Of a DNA stretch of 64,000 nt, positions 13,201 to 25,465 are shown piece after piece; within the stretch, counting starts at the first letter, position 1, and the number at the start of each line of letters is the position of its first letter. Position numbers and translations under genes: made by a program. Source of the stretch: Macropodus opercularis (Eukaryota; Chordata; Actinopteri; Anabantiformes; Osphronemidae); the NCBI GenBank assembly GCA_030770545.1, contig CM061098.1, positions 12,197,001-12,261,000 of the forward strand. Direction: 5' to 3'. The notes below the pieces were generated by a model that saw nothing but the letters and a program-made list of their open reading frames with translations, did not search any database and was not told the DNA's origin.

Positions 13201-16200
13201 TGAACATTTGTTAAACAAGTCTAACAGAAACCATAAACCCAAGTGTCTCATAGATGCTAAAACCATGCAGTGGACTAAAAATGTCATATCTGTCATAATT
13301 ATCCACTGTATAAGCACGAAACGGCCCAACAACAGTCCACAACTCGCTGTTTGGGCTGCAGTTGTTTCCCTATGTAAACATGCGACTAAGTTAATTGGGA
13401 TAAACTGGACATATTTACTAGAAGCTCTTCTTCTTTTAACGCCTCAAGGATTCCATTGTAAACAAGTCTCAAGAACAGGCCCCGTGTGCCCGTGACTCAG
13501 TAATTAAGCAAAACACCAAGATGGTGCACAAGAGGATGGGGGGGCATGGTTTGCTCCGCGGTGACTCAGCAGAAGCTTGGACTGTCCGCGGATTCACCCG
13601 CCGAGTTAAGGAAAGTGCCACAGTGTTGTGCACGTCTTAACTCTAATCCCAGGATTTGCATTACTGCCTGTCCTGATCGCAGCCGCGCAGGCGGTTCAGC
13701 AGAAAGTCTTCTCACTTCAAAACACGGTGGTAACTCAGCTTTGCACTGCTGTTGGCTCGTCAAATAACCGACTATGAACCAGCAGCGTTGACAAACAGCC
13801 CTGGAGGTCAACACGCAACCACACACACGCGCCGCTTCCTGCGTGATAGCGAGAAATGAACGAGCGCTCGTGTGACTGAGCATCAAGGAAAGACAGATAG
13901 ATCCGGAGGGAGGGGTGAGGAGAAGGCGCACGGCGTGTCTGTGCGTGTCACGCTTATCGGGAGTCGACGTGACATTCACAGGGCTTCAGCTCGCCCACAG
14001 TCTGATGAGTCACGCTTCACATCAGGGATGCGACAAAACACGTACGCCGCCAGCTCGGTTACAGTACTTATGTTGGCAACCTGAACTTATAGGAGACAAA
14101 CGTGGAAATGATTACATTCCCGTGGAATGACTTCATTCGCTTGGTCCGAGCTAGATGTGTGCATAGGCGGAATATGCACACTATGAAATCATTTCCTGCC
14201 TCATTTCACGGGTCACTTATTTCAGATGATGAATGCTCAGCTCTCAGGCTGATGTCAGATAAAATATGAAAAACTCCCATGATACTGTAATCAGCACAGC
14301 ACACATCAAATCTGGACCCAGCGCGTCCCAGTTATACATGATCTCCTGTCTTCAAGCTGAAAATCTATCGCCCGTGTCTTTTTGATTCCACTCCTCCTAA
14401 AAAGCTCTGGATAAAGTCAAAATCCCCCCCATAAAACAGAAACGAGATGATCATTGGTGTTGAACAAAATGAGGCACTAAACCAAACAATACGCCGTATC
14501 TCATCAGTGTGCAGCTGTCCTCCTCTCTTGACATAAAAGAAACTATGGACGGCAGCCAAGATATGAATAAATAAAACCGACAACAGCTCCACTCCGAGAA
14601 GTGTTTTAGGAAAACAATATTTGCTTGTCTTACAATATAATAACAATAGGAGAGAGAAATCGAGAGAGAGTAGAGAGAGGAAACCGGAGATTTATGGGAA
14701 AGGAGTCGGGTAAAAACAGAGCAGAGGAATGAAAACCAACACGCTGGTATATTATGGGTCTAAAGGTAAAATATCACTAATGATGCACAGTAAGTGATTA
14801 ACCCTGACAGTGTTATCCCCACGACACGAAGCAACAAGACTCCTAACATCTACTTCTTCTCCTTTATCTCCACCTCGTGCCCTCGAGGCCGCTGCTCTCG
14901 CTGCGTTTTAGTGGGCAGAGATGTAGCGTGTGAGCTCCTCCTGCATGTAGCAACAAATACACACGGCATCAGCAAAGCAGGAGGCGTTCGCAGGGACGGG
15001 GCTTTTATTTTTCAACCACATACAGCAAGTCTGTAATAAGCAATAACAACATGCTGCAGTAGTAGCATTAGAATTGTAGTTATAAACACACAAAGACTAT
15101 CATCCTGCATGTTTAACATTTCCAGTATTTGCTGCTCGTTTTGTAAAAATGAAAACTACAAGACGTCTTTCTACACAGCAAGGACAACGTTTTTCATCAC
15201 GTGAGGCAAAGAAAACCGTCAAATCCTAGGAGAAACAAAAAGCTGTTGCACTGGCTAAAGAGATGTAATTATCAAAGTTGCCGATTCAGTTTCCCCAATT
15301 AAATAATTACTGACGTTGTAGATTATTATATTACCAAGCTGTGCCTGCTGGTTAACAGCTATGTCGATTGTGCCCATGTTGCCCTGATTTTTAAAAGATC
15401 TAGAAGGCAAAGCATATTTAGTGATCTCAGTCCAGGTATTTATGATGTGAGACGAGTTATTGAACGATATGCAGCAAACACCCTCCAGATTCTCTAGTTC
15501 CAAGGCTCTTCATTAACATACTGGCCCCGTTCCCTTTTTTTAACGCGATATAAATGACCTGTGGCTGTGCTCACTCTCAATAAAAGCAAATAAACTAAGT
15601 GAACAAAGATTCGCCAGAACATAAAAGCAGAGTCTCTTGGCAGGCGTCAGCAAAGTTAACACAAAGTTGAAGAAATGTGTTGCAGCGCAGGTGCTTTGCT
15701 TAGGAGCATCACAATGACAACCAGGCCCATCTCTACCACGCAGGTCCAATCCTTCTCAATTTCTAGGGAGCATTAGATTATTAAACGGTAACATTTTAAT
15801 CTTTCTGATAATTAAGCTTCTCATGAAACGGTTCACAGCTTGGACAGACTTGATAAGTCAGGAATTTCTGGCAGGACTTATGTGAGTAGGTATAAGTGCT
15901 GCTTGTGTGAAGGTTATCCAGAGCTAATTAAAATAACTTGAGCGAATTGAAAAAAAAAAAAAAAAAAAAGAGAGATTTTCCTGGCTGACACTTAACAACA
16001 AAGTGTTTTAATCTAAAATATATGTCCTCTTAATTCCATTAGGAAGCTGGAACTCTTTGTTCTTTCAACGACATTTAAGCTAAAAAGGCCGGAGTATCTG
16101 CTCAACAGCCGTATTCTTGCACACTACTCACGCTGGCTCAAGTCTTCAGGACGATAAGGACAGAAATACATCTCAATGTGAAACTGCTGTAGAAAGAATT

Positions 16201-19110
16201 CAGAATTGTCACAATGCTACACAAGCATCTCTGTCCCAATAACAACTACATGTAACGGTCAGGCTCGTCAACAGGACCCTGTGCAGGGAAGACATGCGTT
16301 CCTCCATAGAGGACAGAATGCAGTACTGCGCCTGTAATTACCAAACGCGTGCAGAGAGTGTGGGCAGCGAGAGTCTGGCGTTCTTTTCGAGGAGAACAGC
16401 GCGGGGGCTAAAAGAAAACCCTCAAATGCGCTTTTAACAGTATCAGTTCTACGACATTCTGAAAGATATAATAATAATAATAATAACCTACAGCTTCCAA
16501 AATGTGGGTGGAAATGGGCAAGAAGGTTATGTAGCACTGGTACTACTATACGTACCAAACCCTAGTTAGTTCATGGACTAATGCCAAATTCTACTAAAAT
16601 CTGTTCACATGTTTTTAAAGTATCCTCCTTACTACTGAACTAAGCACAGACATGACCAAAATGTTACCTCCCCAGCAAACGGCAGCATTTACGAGTGGGG
16701 TGGTGATTGTGAGTATAGTCAAAAACTAAATCAAATCAAGGCCTTTAAGAAATAAAATAATGAAATTATAAGTTGAATGTATTTTGCAACCAATGGAGCA
16801 AAATTCAAGGACGCTGTGGTATCTCCCTTTTCCTGAAACGTGAAAAAAGGGAACACGGGCTACGCTTTGGTGGTGATTTATGCTGGTGTGGTGGAAGGAG
16901 ATAAAATGGAGGATGAGTAACTGTGCAGAGTTTTGCTGCCTCATGCTCTGCAAAACAACTTACTTGCTGAGGGTGAGGCTGAGGCTGTCTGTCGCTGCTC
17001 TGATCTTGTTTTGTGCCTCCACATGGGTCATGTCCTCTGCATTGCTGTCACCAATGGACATCACATAGTCTCCCACCCCAACACCAGCCTGAGCCGCCTT
17101 CCCGTCAGGGGTCAGCTGCAGGAGAGAGAGCGAGAGAGAAGAGGGGAGGAAAAAGCAAAACACAGGAACAGAAAGCACATATAGGTTAGAAGTTTGTAAA
17201 ATATCTGCACATAACATGACAGATGAGTGGACAAAACCTAAACAAGCTGTAAATTAGCAGCATAGCCAGAAACAAACATTATAACATAATAATAATTCAA
17301 CATTCACATCCATGCCATTATTAAAAATAATAATAATCACAAAAGAGAACATTTTTAATGGTTTGGATACATTTTACTGTTTAGTTAGAAGGAAAACAAA
17401 ACTGCAACCAGGCTGATTTCATCTGTATCAGTAATTCAAAGCAAAACGCAGGACATTCAGTTCAACTGGCTTTGTGTCATCCAATCATCCAAGGGAGCCT
17501 GGATGTCTGAGTCTGGTGAGCCAGCCGAGATATTTCACTCACCGCTACAAGAAACATGCATTACGGGTCACCGTGATGTCATCAGTCATCAGCATATGAT
17601 TTACTGCAGATGTGGCCTAGTCTATGAAAAGCTCTAGACAGGGCTCACATGTTACAAATGGCCGCATCATTTACTGGAACAACCAGTCCTGTGTTCTTTC
17701 CCTCCAGTCAGGTGAGCTGACTAAAACATGACCTCATTCTCTCAGGCCATCACGCAGACTGCAGATGAGCTGAGTCAGAGCGAAAGGCTGGATACTTGCT
17801 ACAAACACGAACATCCCGACATGTCAACGTTCTCTGCACGTGCACGTACTGCACCGTCTGCCGCGTCCTCTAAAACCCACTAACATACACAGGGCAGGCG
17901 CCGTGTTTAGTCAGGGCTTAGTCAGCTTACACGTGCGGCTTAATGAAACTCAAGACTTGTGTCAAATTCTCAGATAACCGAGTACAAAGTGTTCAGCATC
18001 AGATAAGAGAGCGAGTGCCAGGCTTTCTGGCAAAACCCTATTAGGATTACTCTCTGATGTCATGGATCCCTGTAAATGTTAGCTCATCAAAAGCGGAGAG
18101 GCCTCAGCAGCCCAGTCAATAGTTTTCTGTCGTGTTCAGCTAAGCTACCACACTGGCCGCTTTGATTCTGCACATTAAACATAAACACTTGTGTGAGCAG
18201 GGAGGTAATACGCTCAGTAAACTGATGACGGTTTGGCCTGTAAAAATCCCCCCCGCATCCCGCAAAGACAGTGGAGTCAAGACCTGCCTTGAACCGCAAC
18301 ACGGCGAGGATAAACACAGAAGGACGCGCTTTCCCCAGAGGCAGCGAGTTCAACCTATTTTATAGTCCTGATTCAGGTTCAAACACCACTTTAATTGGCT
18401 TTGATTTGCACTCACTGGAAGCAATTAGATGAGTTGAGACAAAGCTATCGCTCCAGTTTAGAAAGACTTAACAGTTTAACTATGGCAAGCACGACTACAG
18501 CATATTCTGAAATGGGGCACAGACTTAACACTGAGGTTCACCACAGAGAGCTGCAGCGCTGCCTAGTAAAACCTCAGCACCTTGTCATTTTACTAAAAAC
18601 AAAACAATTATTTCATTAGTGTTAAACAAAAACATTTCCCCATTAACTGTGGCCACAGAGGAACTGACAGAACCTCAAGGGAGCTGTAGTTGTTAAATGC
18701 TTACAAAAGAAACTCTTAAAGTTAGCGCGTTATGGACGCCAGTGCATCTTAAAATGGTGACTTCTGACAGAACAACAAAAAGGAGTTTATCCTGTTTCTG
18801 CTGGATTATTACGGCAATAGAAAACAATAATAAAATCTCCAAAACATACAGTAAGAAACTTGTGAATTAATGAATTGGTGAAGGCGGTGGATTGCGTATA
18901 TAAATGCCTCCATGCGTGAGGAGTTAGTGATGGACACGGACACCTGCGCTGCTGGCTCGGGTTCAGAGTGCAGCTGCTCCCTCACTTGAGAAGGCAGCAG
19001 CTAAAGTTGCTGTGCTCAGACCTTTGGTTGGCAGGGGGCAGACGGGAACCCTACACCGCCCCAGCAGTTTGTCAATACGCTGAAGGACAGTGGAAAACAT
19101 GTTCTTGCAT

Positions 19111-19157
<47 letters not shown>

Positions 19158-22100
19158 TGCCCCACAACAATGAGGGAACCTGGTGGTGCAGCCATGACGG
19201 AGGAGAACATTACGTAGCAGCGATGTCGCTTCGTGACGCGGCTCCAGCGAAGCTCTCTTCACACTAATGAACACAGAACGCGTAGCGCGGAGGGAATTCA
19301 GCTGTGATGTTAACTAATCAGCTCCTTGCCTGGTCCAAGGCCTTTTGGCAGAGCACAGCACCAGAGCTGCTTTACTATGCTACTGGATTTCAAAGCACAC
19401 ACTGACCTCCAGCATTTTGTATTCACCTTTGAAGTCTTTTCCTGACCAGCCCACAGGTGAGCCGGGGCCTCATACTTGCGCGCTACCCTTGTTTTTGGAT
19501 AAACTAATAACGCGCTGAATTTCATCTACAGCTGTCGATATAATGGCCACGTGACACTGCACCGCCGGGACACTTTTATTCTTTCCACGGCTATTTGGGG
19601 GCCAAGAGACAGTCTCTCCTTACATCACTCACACAGCACAGCTGATGCGCAACCATAAATATCCCTCTGAGAAATGGAGCCCCCCGTAATAACTTCACTG
19701 GAAACACCTCCCATCGACTCCCCTTAAGACACTGCTGCACTAATCACAACATAAGACATTCACATCCAGCTAGAAACAGAACAAGTGCCCCCTGAGGGCT
19801 ATCCACCAGGAAAGATGTGAATTATTAATTCAATCCTCTAACAAGGCTGCTTTCCCCCCCCAAGTATGTGCGGGTTTTTGAGACAGTGCGTGTTTAAGAG
19901 TATACTGGAGACAAAGCAACAGATGGCCCACCACACAGACAGAAACAAAAATGAGACTGGCTGACACATCCAGCTGTGGTGCTGGAGAGACATTTACAAA
20001 TCTCCTTACTCCCTTATTGACATGACATCATCTGTAATTTCCTCTGAATATTTGATTTCAGAAGGGTGGCATGTGTTTGTTGATTGGAAGCAGATGGTGC
20101 TCGGGAGGCTCGGTTATGGCATCATATCATATTTATGGAATTGCAGCAACATAAGATTCGGGGCAGATATGAAAAAACTCGTCAAGTGGGAGGCCAGATG
20201 TTACAAACCAAACGGAATAACAATGGACAACAAGGCAAGGACAACATCTTGTTTCCGACATTTGATGCCTTTTCCTGTTTACATAACTGGACACATATTT
20301 AACCTAAGCTTGTCCCATTTAATATAAATTTATTACTTATGAAGTTATTTAACATTTATAGATTTTTGGATTCACATGTATTCGAAGGACCTTAGTTTGA
20401 GTCTAAAGTCCGGCAAGTTCCACTGTGTGCGTTCTGCCCCCGTCTGCATGGGTTTCCTCCAGGTCCTCCAGCTTCCTCCCACAGTCAACGACTCACATGT
20501 GTTCGAGTAATTTGTGATTAATTCGCCCTTGAGTGTGAATATGAGAGACAATAATTATCTGTCTCCGTCTATATAAGCCTTGTGACAGACGGGTGAGCTG
20601 ATCACGGTGCAACAAGAGCAGAGGAAAACAACTCAGATGTTACTAGCGTGCAATGTGCTACTGACTCAACGGGATCGTATTTAATCGCATTTGTTGTTAA
20701 ATGGGACGCTGACTGAAGAGACTAACGTTATTTAGCGGTTTCCCAAGAAGTGAGATGTCAAAAAGAAAATAGGGCCTGATGAAAACGTATTAACATATTT
20801 TAGCTGAATTATGAAATTATTTTTTCCTTTCACAGCGACTTAACAGTTTGTCTTGGCGTGGCCTTTTTTCTGATCTCACTGGAAAAGTATTCCTGTGAGA
20901 TTTGGGGCGTCCATCAAATGAGCGAGATAAGTGAGTGTGGAAGACGTATTAGACACAGAAAGGAGGCGAGAGGATTGTCTGTTGGCAGCAACAGGGTGGA
21001 TATGAGAAAAATCCCTGGAATGCTGAGAAAGCATGGCTTTCCAGGCTCACAGACGGAGGAGGAAGGAAACCAGGGCATGGAAACCCATATAGCAGCTCGT
21101 CTACGAGCCACAAACAACTATTAAATCAGCACACGCCCATTAGCAGTGCGTCAAATACAGACCGATTAAATATATACACAGCAAATTTAAACTCAAATAA
21201 ATTAAACAAATGAAAGCCATGAATAAATCCAGTTCTACACAGCAGTAATTTCCCTCTAATCCATACAATAACACTTAAACACATTGATTAGCAGTTATCA
21301 CTAGCGATCTCTTTGCCTCGCGGCATTTTACTGAGCCTTTTCCTGTCACTGAACATGTTCTTCTTTGCGTCATCGCTTCTAACTGACTGTCTGGGTTGAG
21401 ATACTTATCAGCTACGGGTCAGTAAAGACCACCCTCTAAACTCATCCAACGTAAGGACTTTTCCTCCCGTTACTAAGGAATGGTGCGTATCTTCAGCCTC
21501 CGCTCCCTTGTTGAGGGTATTCAGTGCTCATAACAGGTCTGGATTGCAGAGAGCTGGCCTCCTACATTAGCTGATTAGTCAAGATTAGTCATTTATGACA
21601 GACTAGTGCAACCACATTCATCTTGACATGCACCTTGTTTGTCTAGACAGAAACTGCTGTAAGCCAAGTCCTATGTTCCACCAAAACCCCCCTGGTTCGT
21701 TTTGTTTTTTTTGATCCCCGTGCGTCAAACGAGGCTTTAACATCCGCTCTGTCTTTTATGGGTAGTAAAAACAGCTTCTTGTCTAGAATCCAAAAGGAAC
21801 ACAGTGTTTCCGACCGAGACGCCTGCCAGAGAGCGTAGCAGGTACGAGACGTGTACTGACAGGGCTGGAGGAGGCCGGCGCCCTCGCCAGAGGATTACAT
21901 CAACGTTACACACACACACCTCAGCGCGACGCTGCTGATAACACACTGACTCTGTACATAACTGATTAAGGCAACGTGTCATGCTGGACTGTTTCATTAT
22001 TGCTTTAATGCCAGTGAGAAATTAGTGCGTAACAGACGAGTGTGTAACAAAAACCAGCCAGCGACGTTGGAACGATTCTGTGCGACTGCGACTTTGGGAC

Positions 22101-22725
22101 CGTTTGTCAGGCAGCACTGCACTGCACTTATAAGGCCTGGAAAGCGCTTGCTGGTCTCTTCAGTAGCAAAAGTAGTTTATGGAGTATCTGAAATTCATTC
22201 AGCGGGGAGGTAGTGACCTAACAAGGAGTGTGCAGAGCAACTATAAAACAAATGACAGCATGTCCTTCTGGGCGCTGAATATTAAATCGAGCAAAAGGTG
22301 CTGCACTTAAAGAAAGGAGCAATATATAAAAAAAAAACACTGCTGCAATGCTGCACAGCACGTCTGCCACAGCCTGCACGTGTCATGACCCTTTACTAAG
22401 TTATCAAGCACCTGGCTTTGCATTTTACCGCGACTTTAAAGACACCTCATGGTGCTAGTGTTGTGGTGGTCTGAGTCCCATTCACAGCAAACTGCGATGC
22501 TGCGTGCGTCCGACACCCGTCCAGCAGCGATATTTCTCCGCAAGCTGTCCATCACAACGTTGAAGCCACCAGGTGGGTTTAATATTGATTTCATATTGGA
22601 TGCAGGATCCAATAGCAAAGGTTTCTTACCCTTGACACGGTGAGGGGCATGCTGAAGTCCTTGCCACCCTGCAGCCTGAAGCCCCAGGGCGCTGGGCCAC
22701 TGAGAGTTACCGAGTACAAGTTCAT
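1215..22725 (-). CDS. pdlim7: PDZ and LIM domain protein 7 (Enigma), 13 coding exons, ~499 aa
   Basis: Cytoskeletal scaffold: in this family the PDZ domain docks on actin-anchored proteins (alpha-actinin, tropomyosin) and the LIM domains bind kinases and signalling partners. Coding exons, 5' to 3': 22725-22630, 17115-16964, 13173-13146, 12328-12141, 10114-10073, 9729-9575, 9200-9164, 4890-4838, 4599-4356, 3900-3720, 3635-3515, 1779-1664, 1301-1215. All junctions are GT-AG and phase-consistent, and the lengths sum to 1500 nt. Residues 1-84 form the PDZ domain with the signature GPAPWGFRLQGGKDF. Residues ~103-120 match the ZM motif (YSFAPST...ARPF). Residues ~169-222 hold the conserved RPRTGTTQSRSFRIL-like block. 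LIM1-3 span ~323-374, 382-433 and 441-495, with Cys/His ligands visible. The C-terminus KPLCKGHAFAPV resembles PDLIM7, not PDLIM5 or LDB3. The start ATG at 22725 sits three bases inside its exon and opens directly into the PDZ domain. Confidence 0.93.
5668..6477 (+). other. Unusually long open frame (269 codons) in a pdlim7 intron, antisense to pdlim7
   Basis: An ATG-to-stop frame of 269 codons on the strand opposite pdlim7. The predicted product is very basic in its first half (runs such as PKKKKPKRIKLKRIRR) with no domain, transmembrane segment or family that I recognise. The DNA is purine-rich at the start and GC-rich after 6000, which lowers stop-codon frequency, so chance openness is possible. 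I see no acceptor/donor arrangement or homology supporting translation. Treated as an observation, not a gene. Confidence 0.12.
6950..7085 (+). repeat. Degraded teleost SINE-like repeat (5' part and central domain)
   Basis: The text reads like a decayed copy of a common fish retroposon: 'tagcaccgtctcctcacagc' followed by 'ctgtgtggag' and then 'cctcccacagcccaaagac', with the middle of the usual 'gcatgttctccc...' block deleted. This phrase order is typical of the vertebrate V-SINE-like central domain. Family assignment is from memory. Confidence 0.5.
8498..8594 (-). CDS. pdlim7: Alternative terminal exon giving a LIM-less PDLIM7 isoform
   Basis: A 97-nt open segment lies in the intron between the 9164 and 4890 exons. 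It has a good acceptor (ccag) at 8594 and accepts the phase-2 donor of the 9200-9164 exon. It then encodes REKFLTEIQSPRYARL, a DWHH block, and a tail ending SLNIKS before TGA at 8498-8500. This matches, from memory, the alternative C-terminus of short PDLIM7/PDLIM5-type isoforms. The resulting protein would be about 264 residues, with PDZ, ZM and the middle region but no LIM domains. It could compete with the long form for actin anchoring without recruiting LIM partners. Alternative use is inferred; the exon itself is clear in sequence. Confidence 0.83.
10115..12140. other. pdlim7 intron, no further features
   Basis: Intron between the ZM-motif exon and the small 42-nt exon. It contains a poly-A run near 10501-10516 and a short ATG-type trinucleotide run near 11577-11592. 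I see no conserved coding segment. Confidence 0.6.
13174..16963. other. pdlim7 intron, no further features
   Basis: Intron downstream of the second PDZ exon. It contains a poly-A tract (about 15951-15969) and a TAA/ATA trinucleotide run near 16469-16486. Open frames here are short and unrelated to known proteins. Confidence 0.6.
19114..19155. repeat. (AC)21 microsatellite
   Basis: Uninterrupted AC dinucleotide array of 42 bp inside a pdlim7 intron; likely polymorphic. Confidence 0.95.
20425..20615 (+). repeat. Degraded teleost SINE/LINE-tail-type interspersed repeat
   Basis: Recognisable phrases in order: 'gtttcctccaggtcctccag', 'cttcctcccacagtc', 'cgcccttgagtgtgaatatg' and 'tctgtctccgtctatataag' followed by 'ccttgtgacag'. 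These are decayed equivalents of a widespread fish retroposon consensus (central domain, then 'gtgtgaatg...tgtctctatgtg...ccctgtgat'). Same family type as the remnant near 7 kb. Confidence 0.55.
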
Positions 22726-24195
22726 AGCCTTGAGGGAGACAAAAGGAGAAAACAGTGTTTCAGGAACCGGTGCGAAAATGTTAAATGAAGCAAAAATTGA
22801 ATGTGGAGAGCCCCCGTCTTCCAATTACTCAAGAAAATAAATAATCAGTTTGTCTCTTTAAGTTTGACAAGACGTTAAAATAGCGGCGCTGCTGCTGGGA
22901 CACAGTGTTCCAACACTCATCACCCCACAAATGAGCACATTCATTTGCTATCCCTCGTGCCATAATGTGAGGATACGTTTGTGCAGAGAGGCCCAGTTCA
23001 GAGTGTAATTAAGTTCCCAACCACGCAAACCGCAAAAAACATCAGTGTCATAAATCTGCTGGACAAAGAAGAACGGCAGCTGCAGCGACTCCGAGCTGGT
23101 AACTAATGTATGGACTTAACCAAACACTGGGGCACATCGCCACAACAAAGCCAAACGAAGTGGATTCGTGAAATATTTCCTATGTAGGCGTGAAAGTATG
23201 ACGACAAGTTCAACCAGATTAATGGACGCTGGCTGGCATTCATTTTAAAAACCAAATACAACTGGAGACCCGAGGCTGAGTCACTTTCTGGTAGAGCCAG
23301 GCCCTTGCCCTGCGTGTTGTACCTGCACCCCGGCTCCAGCCTCCGCTCCTCCTCCCCAGCCCTACCAGGTGTCGTCGCTCTTCCCGACACGCATCTAACC
23401 ACCTAAGGAACCACAACGCGAGCCTACCTTGTCGTCAGGGGCCGGCCACTAGCCCAAAGCTGGGAGAAAGCTGGAAGAGTCAGTAAGCTGGGGCAAGCAG
23501 ATTCTCTCCCCGTTGGCAAACCCTACCCCTCGAAGGAGCCTGTGACACAGGCAGGCCCTAAACTCTGCTCGCTCCTCAGAGGCTATATAAGGAATGTAAA
23601 ACTACACCAAACTATTTCAGCCCAACACCCACATGAGTCACAGAGAGAAAGGAGGGGGGGGGTTAGAGGAGGGCGGCGAGAGGTAACATCCACTAACCCC
23701 ATATTCTGGCAAAAGCCTGGCGCATAAAAGTCAGTGAAGTTTTGGTTGTTGTTGGTTTTTTTTAATGCACCCGAGAAGCAGCAGGCAGCTCCCAACTCTA
23801 CATTCCTCAGTTCAACCAAATCAGCAATTATACATGAACATCCAGCTCTTAAAGCAACAGACGAGCCCACCTATAAAAAGGGAAAACTTTCTAAGAAATG
23901 TTAAGAATATAAAAGGAAAGAAATCTGCAACTATCTAAAAAAAAAAAAAACTCCATGTGTAAATGTAAAGAACTGGTTTATGTTCATGTAGCATCCATGT
24001 GCTGGACTGTTCACTTCCAGATGATACCAACTGTATTAATTAAAACCTCTGGCGTGATGTCAGCACCTTTACCACAGCAACAGGTAACAGCAGCAGCTGA
24101 TTCCAACAAGACAAAGAGACTGAGGGCATGAATGTAGACGCAGAACAACCCCAAGCAGTGAAATCAATCGACTGGGTCAATAAATTAACTCTTTG

Positions 24196-24205
24196 CTATT
24201 TATAG
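24196..24205. promoter_or_regulatory. MEF2 consensus site in pdlim7 intron 1
   Basis: CTATTTATAG is an exact palindromic match to the MEF2 consensus CTA(A/T)4TAG. It lies about 330 bp inside intron 1 of pdlim7, a gene expressed in muscle in other vertebrates. Binding is inferred from the motif only. Confidence 0.4.
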
Positions 24206-24536
24206 TCTCCTGTGGTGTCACTGTGTTACATCTATAGGAGCTTTTACTGGGAGGACTGCAAACACAATGTCTAACATACACTGAGTGCGGGACAAACGTG
24301 CGTTTGGCTAAATCGCCTAAATGGTTTTAAGGAAGTTCGCTCAACAGCGTGATCGGCAGCAGGTTTAATTACAGGCGACGTGATGAAGTAAAGTTTTCTA
24401 CTCGCAACAGAGGAGGAACCAAGACGCTGCGGCCGCGCGGCCACGTCCGTCCGCAGCGGCGATAAAAGTTCCGCGACTCGGTAAGTGCCTTTAAAAAGTT
24501 GCGACGCGTCCGTGCGTCGGTGCGAGCGGAGCTCAC

Positions 24537-24850
24537 CTCTTCTCCCTGCCTGCGTTCGCCGGACATCGCGAGTGAGTCGACCCGGTGGGAGCGAAGTCAG
24601 TCGTCGAGTTGTCGGGACTTCCTTGAAGCGGGCGTCAGGAAGCCACCGCGGATCCCTTCGCGATCACCAGGCTCGTTCCCTCACATTCTTTTTTAGCAGG
24701 ACTCGGTTCAAACGTCAGAAGTCACATGGGCCGCAGCTCCAGCGCGGAGCCCGGCGGAGGCGCACAGAGGCCGCAGCTGCTTACACCGCCCACCGACAGG
24801 TCCTGTCGGCGGCAGGAGCTACTGGGTTAGTTTTCCAACAATCGCTGGTT
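24537..24850 (-). promoter_or_regulatory. pdlim7: Probable pdlim7 5' UTR exon and GC-rich promoter region
   Basis: This stretch and its flank (about 24420-24830) are locally GC- and CpG-rich compared with the AT-rich surroundings. A strong minus-strand donor (AGAG|GTGAGC) ends at 24537, fitting a noncoding first exon that splices to the coding exon beginning at 22728. The transcription start is not visible directly; it should lie between about 24540 and 24850. Intron 1 (24536-22729) carries a MEF2 consensus at 24196-24205. Confidence 0.5.
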
Positions 24851-24896
24851 GTGTAGCAGCAAAAAGAGTAAACAGCGCAGACGCCGTGTTAATCAT

Positions 24897-25460
24897 TGTA
24901 ATGGAAATTTTACTATATGGGTATTTTCACTTGTGACAGAACTCTGATTCATATTACTTGATATATTCTCATATGTATCTGTACTAAGCAAAGTAATCAT
25001 AGAATGAGTTATATACTTGCTTACAGAAATATTTTAGAATAGTGAGCCTTCTCTTTCCCATGGGAAAGGGAGCTAGGGAGAGACTGTTTAGTTAAATTGT
25101 TTTACAGCATGGACCATGGCCATGAGAGCATGGTAGAAGAACTTTGATTTACTTTGTTTCTGTTACACTTTCCACCTGGCGCAAGGAAGTGACTGACCCT
25201 GAGTTGTGGGCTGATAAGACTCTTGTGGACTGTTTTTGTTTGAGACTGAGCTAATGAGAAGATACATCTTTACTCCCTCGCAACGAAGAAGGTATTTAGG
25301 TAGGCACAGAGGTAGATGACTTCAGAACTACACTCAGGCAGGACAGTTTTGCACTGACTCTGTGTACTTCTCTTCTTGCAAGAATAAAAGACAACAGAAA
25401 GACAACTTTGATTGGTTTTTGATTCATTCACCAGGTTCCTAACAGGTTTTTGCCTCCACA
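24897..25460. mobile_element. Solo LTR (564 bp) with 5-bp target-site duplication ATCAT
   Basis: The segment begins TGTAATGG and ends CTCCACA, giving the canonical TG...CA ends and a short TGT/ACA terminal inverted repeat. It is flanked on both sides by the direct repeat ATCAT (24892-24896 and 25461-25465). Internally an AATAAA signal (25383-25388) follows a pyrimidine-rich stretch, as expected for an R region. There is no gag/pol-like coding sequence or second LTR, so this is a solo LTR from recombination of an LTR retrotransposon or endogenous retrovirus. The superfamily is not identifiable by eye. It sits just upstream of the pdlim7 first exon. Confidence 0.78.
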
Positions 25461-25465
25461 ATCAT

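Larger units (their letters stand above)
17116..22629. other. Large pdlim7 intron splitting the PDZ domain
   Basis: The intron interrupts the PDZ domain after the first 32 codons, a position shared by PDLIM/LDB3 genes. It contains an AC microsatellite (19114-19155) and a decayed SINE-like element (about 20425-20615). No extra coding exon is recognised. Confidence 0.65.

Noticed and set aside
25053..25068. 16-bp perfect palindrome CTTTCCCATGGGAAAG
   Set aside because: Lies inside the solo LTR; a single short palindrome with no further context.
24932..25444. Shorter alternative LTR limits (TGTGACAG ... CTAACA)
   Set aside because: No target-site duplication at these ends; the limits 24897-25460 give an exact 5-bp ATCAT duplication.
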